Part shown: in pieces, positions 31,491 through 32,323 of the stretch
Position numbering within the stretch: the stretch's first letter is position 1
Layout: each line of letters opens with the position of its first letter
Origin: Gnetum montanum
Lineage: Eukaryota > Streptophyta > Gnetopsida > Gnetales > Gnetaceae
DNA: 32,323 bases
Reading direction: 5' to 3'
NCBI GenBank assembly: GCA_015680685.1
Contig: MNCI01005472.1
Span: forward strand, 119,413 to 151,735
Translations under genes and position numbers: made by a program
Notes under the pieces: model-generated
The model's input: the letters and a program-made list of their open reading frames with translations, nothing else
Databases searched by the model: none
Told to the model about the DNA's origin: nothing

Positions 31491-32323
31491 CTCCTTTTGG
31501 AACTTGCCCATCTAGATCATTGAACGAAAGATTGAGACTTTGAAGCATTTACAGTTTCTCAAGTTCAAAGGGTATGGGACTAGAAATATTGTTGTGGGAA
31601 AGGTCCATGGACACTAGGTATCCCAGCTGGCTCAGAGACCCTGGAATGGATCCTTGAAACTCATTAAAAGAGAAATTAAGATATTGCAGGTTTTTGCAAC
31701 CTTCAAGACAAGCCGAAACTGTGCCATTGATTCTTTGCTAAAACATCTATTGCTAGCACATGAATCATGTGATCAATTTCTGTTGGCAATCTCCCATGCA
31801 AAGCGTTGCATGAAAAATTCCAGTAGAATTGAATGTTGTATAGATTTGCCACCTCCGATGGGATGGAGACTTCAAACTTATTTGAAGAAAGGTCTAGAAG
31901 CTCTAATATGTAACATTCTCCTAAGTTGGAAGGAATGGTACCTAACAAATTATTATGATCCAAGACTAAACATCTTAGATTTTTCAGGTTACCATTTGCA
32001 TAATTCTGCCTAACAAGTAGTTATTGGGTATTGAAAGCTCAGACAGAGCAGAGCTAAGCCACCCAATTTCAGCTGGTATTCTACCTTCCAACTACTTGTT
32101 TCCTAAAGAATTTTTTTGAATTTTCTTGAATTCTACCACCAATCCAAAAATCCCTGCTGTGAACTTTTGCTAGACAAATCAAGTTCTATTAAGTTTTCCA
32201 GCCTTGATAAGGCATCCCAAGGAATTGACCCATAAATATAATTCCCATTCAATGTTAGTGAAGTCAAGTTTCATGGGAACACTCTGGGTAATATTCCAAT
32301 AAGCTTGTTGAAGGATAAATCTA
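31491..32323 (-). pseudogene. Antisense LRR-RLK fragment, copy B (cut by window end)
   Basis: Counterpart of 7224-8090. One open piece (31703-31963) reads LLGTIPSNLGECYILELLDL and further LRR residues, then loses frame. It shares the older stops and deletion with copy A. It is the tail of a window-truncated feature; its left end in gene terms lies beyond 32323. Confidence 0.88.

Larger units (their letters stand above)
24333..32323 (+). repeat. Segmental duplication, copy B (partner 1-8056)
   Basis: This is the direct-orientation partner of 1-8056 with the same gene order. It runs into the window end inside the antisense LRR fragment, so its right limit is not visible. Compared with A it lacks 11 bases in the gene and 8 bases in the LTR, and it lacks the N-marked insertion. 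Confidence 0.97.

Noticed and set aside
1-32323. A CRISPR array, bacterial operon or viral genome
   Set aside because: Spliced receptor kinases, plant retroelements and AT-rich intergenic DNA are eukaryotic; no regular spacer array is present.

Overview
This window is plant nuclear DNA. It is AT-rich and gene-poor, full of decayed retroelements, and built around a family of leucine-rich-repeat receptor kinases (LRR-RLK) with one intron late in the kinase domain, as in subfamily LRR-XII (the FLS2/EFR/Xa21 group). The retroelement relics and loose spacing would suit a large seed-plant genome, perhaps a gymnosperm, but nothing here proves the species.

Layout. (i) 1-8056 and 24333-32323 are two copies of one recent segmental duplication in direct orientation, about 24.3 kb apart. 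Each copy holds an LRR-RLK gene on the + strand, a 1.4-kb non-coding 3' flank, two Ty3/gypsy-type LTRs facing tail-to-tail around a 124-bp spacer with a decayed primer binding site, a GATATC-rich 17-bp tandem repeat, and an antisense LRR fragment. (ii) 8091-14175 has no recognisable gene. It holds a LINE endonuclease relic, an antisense Ty3/gypsy protease relic and a tRNA-derived SINE-like relic. (iii) 14176-18002 is an older, heavily eroded unit of the same type: a 1-kb 'block B', then the promoter and signal-peptide start of a third LRR-RLK with the gene body missing, then one related LTR. (iv) 18003-22094 holds an antisense LINE reverse-transcriptase relic, a G-run tract and degenerate tandem repeats. 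(v) 22095-23545 is a second block B, lying upstream of the second LRR-RLK copy.

Both large receptor genes are broken in this assembly, by different lesions. The first has a 2-bp deletion, two stops and an N-marked internal duplication. The second has a single 11-bp deletion. The common ancestor therefore looks intact at the time of duplication. Kinase features (HCD instead of HRD, an FLS2-like P-loop, single late intron) suggest a non-RD pattern-recognition receptor family. Nothing looks like an operon or a known multi-gene system. The main biological interest is local birth and decay of receptor copies, the unusual divergence pattern between the two copies, and sense/antisense LRR segments plus inverted LTRs that could feed small-RNA production. 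All identities and homologies were judged by eye.
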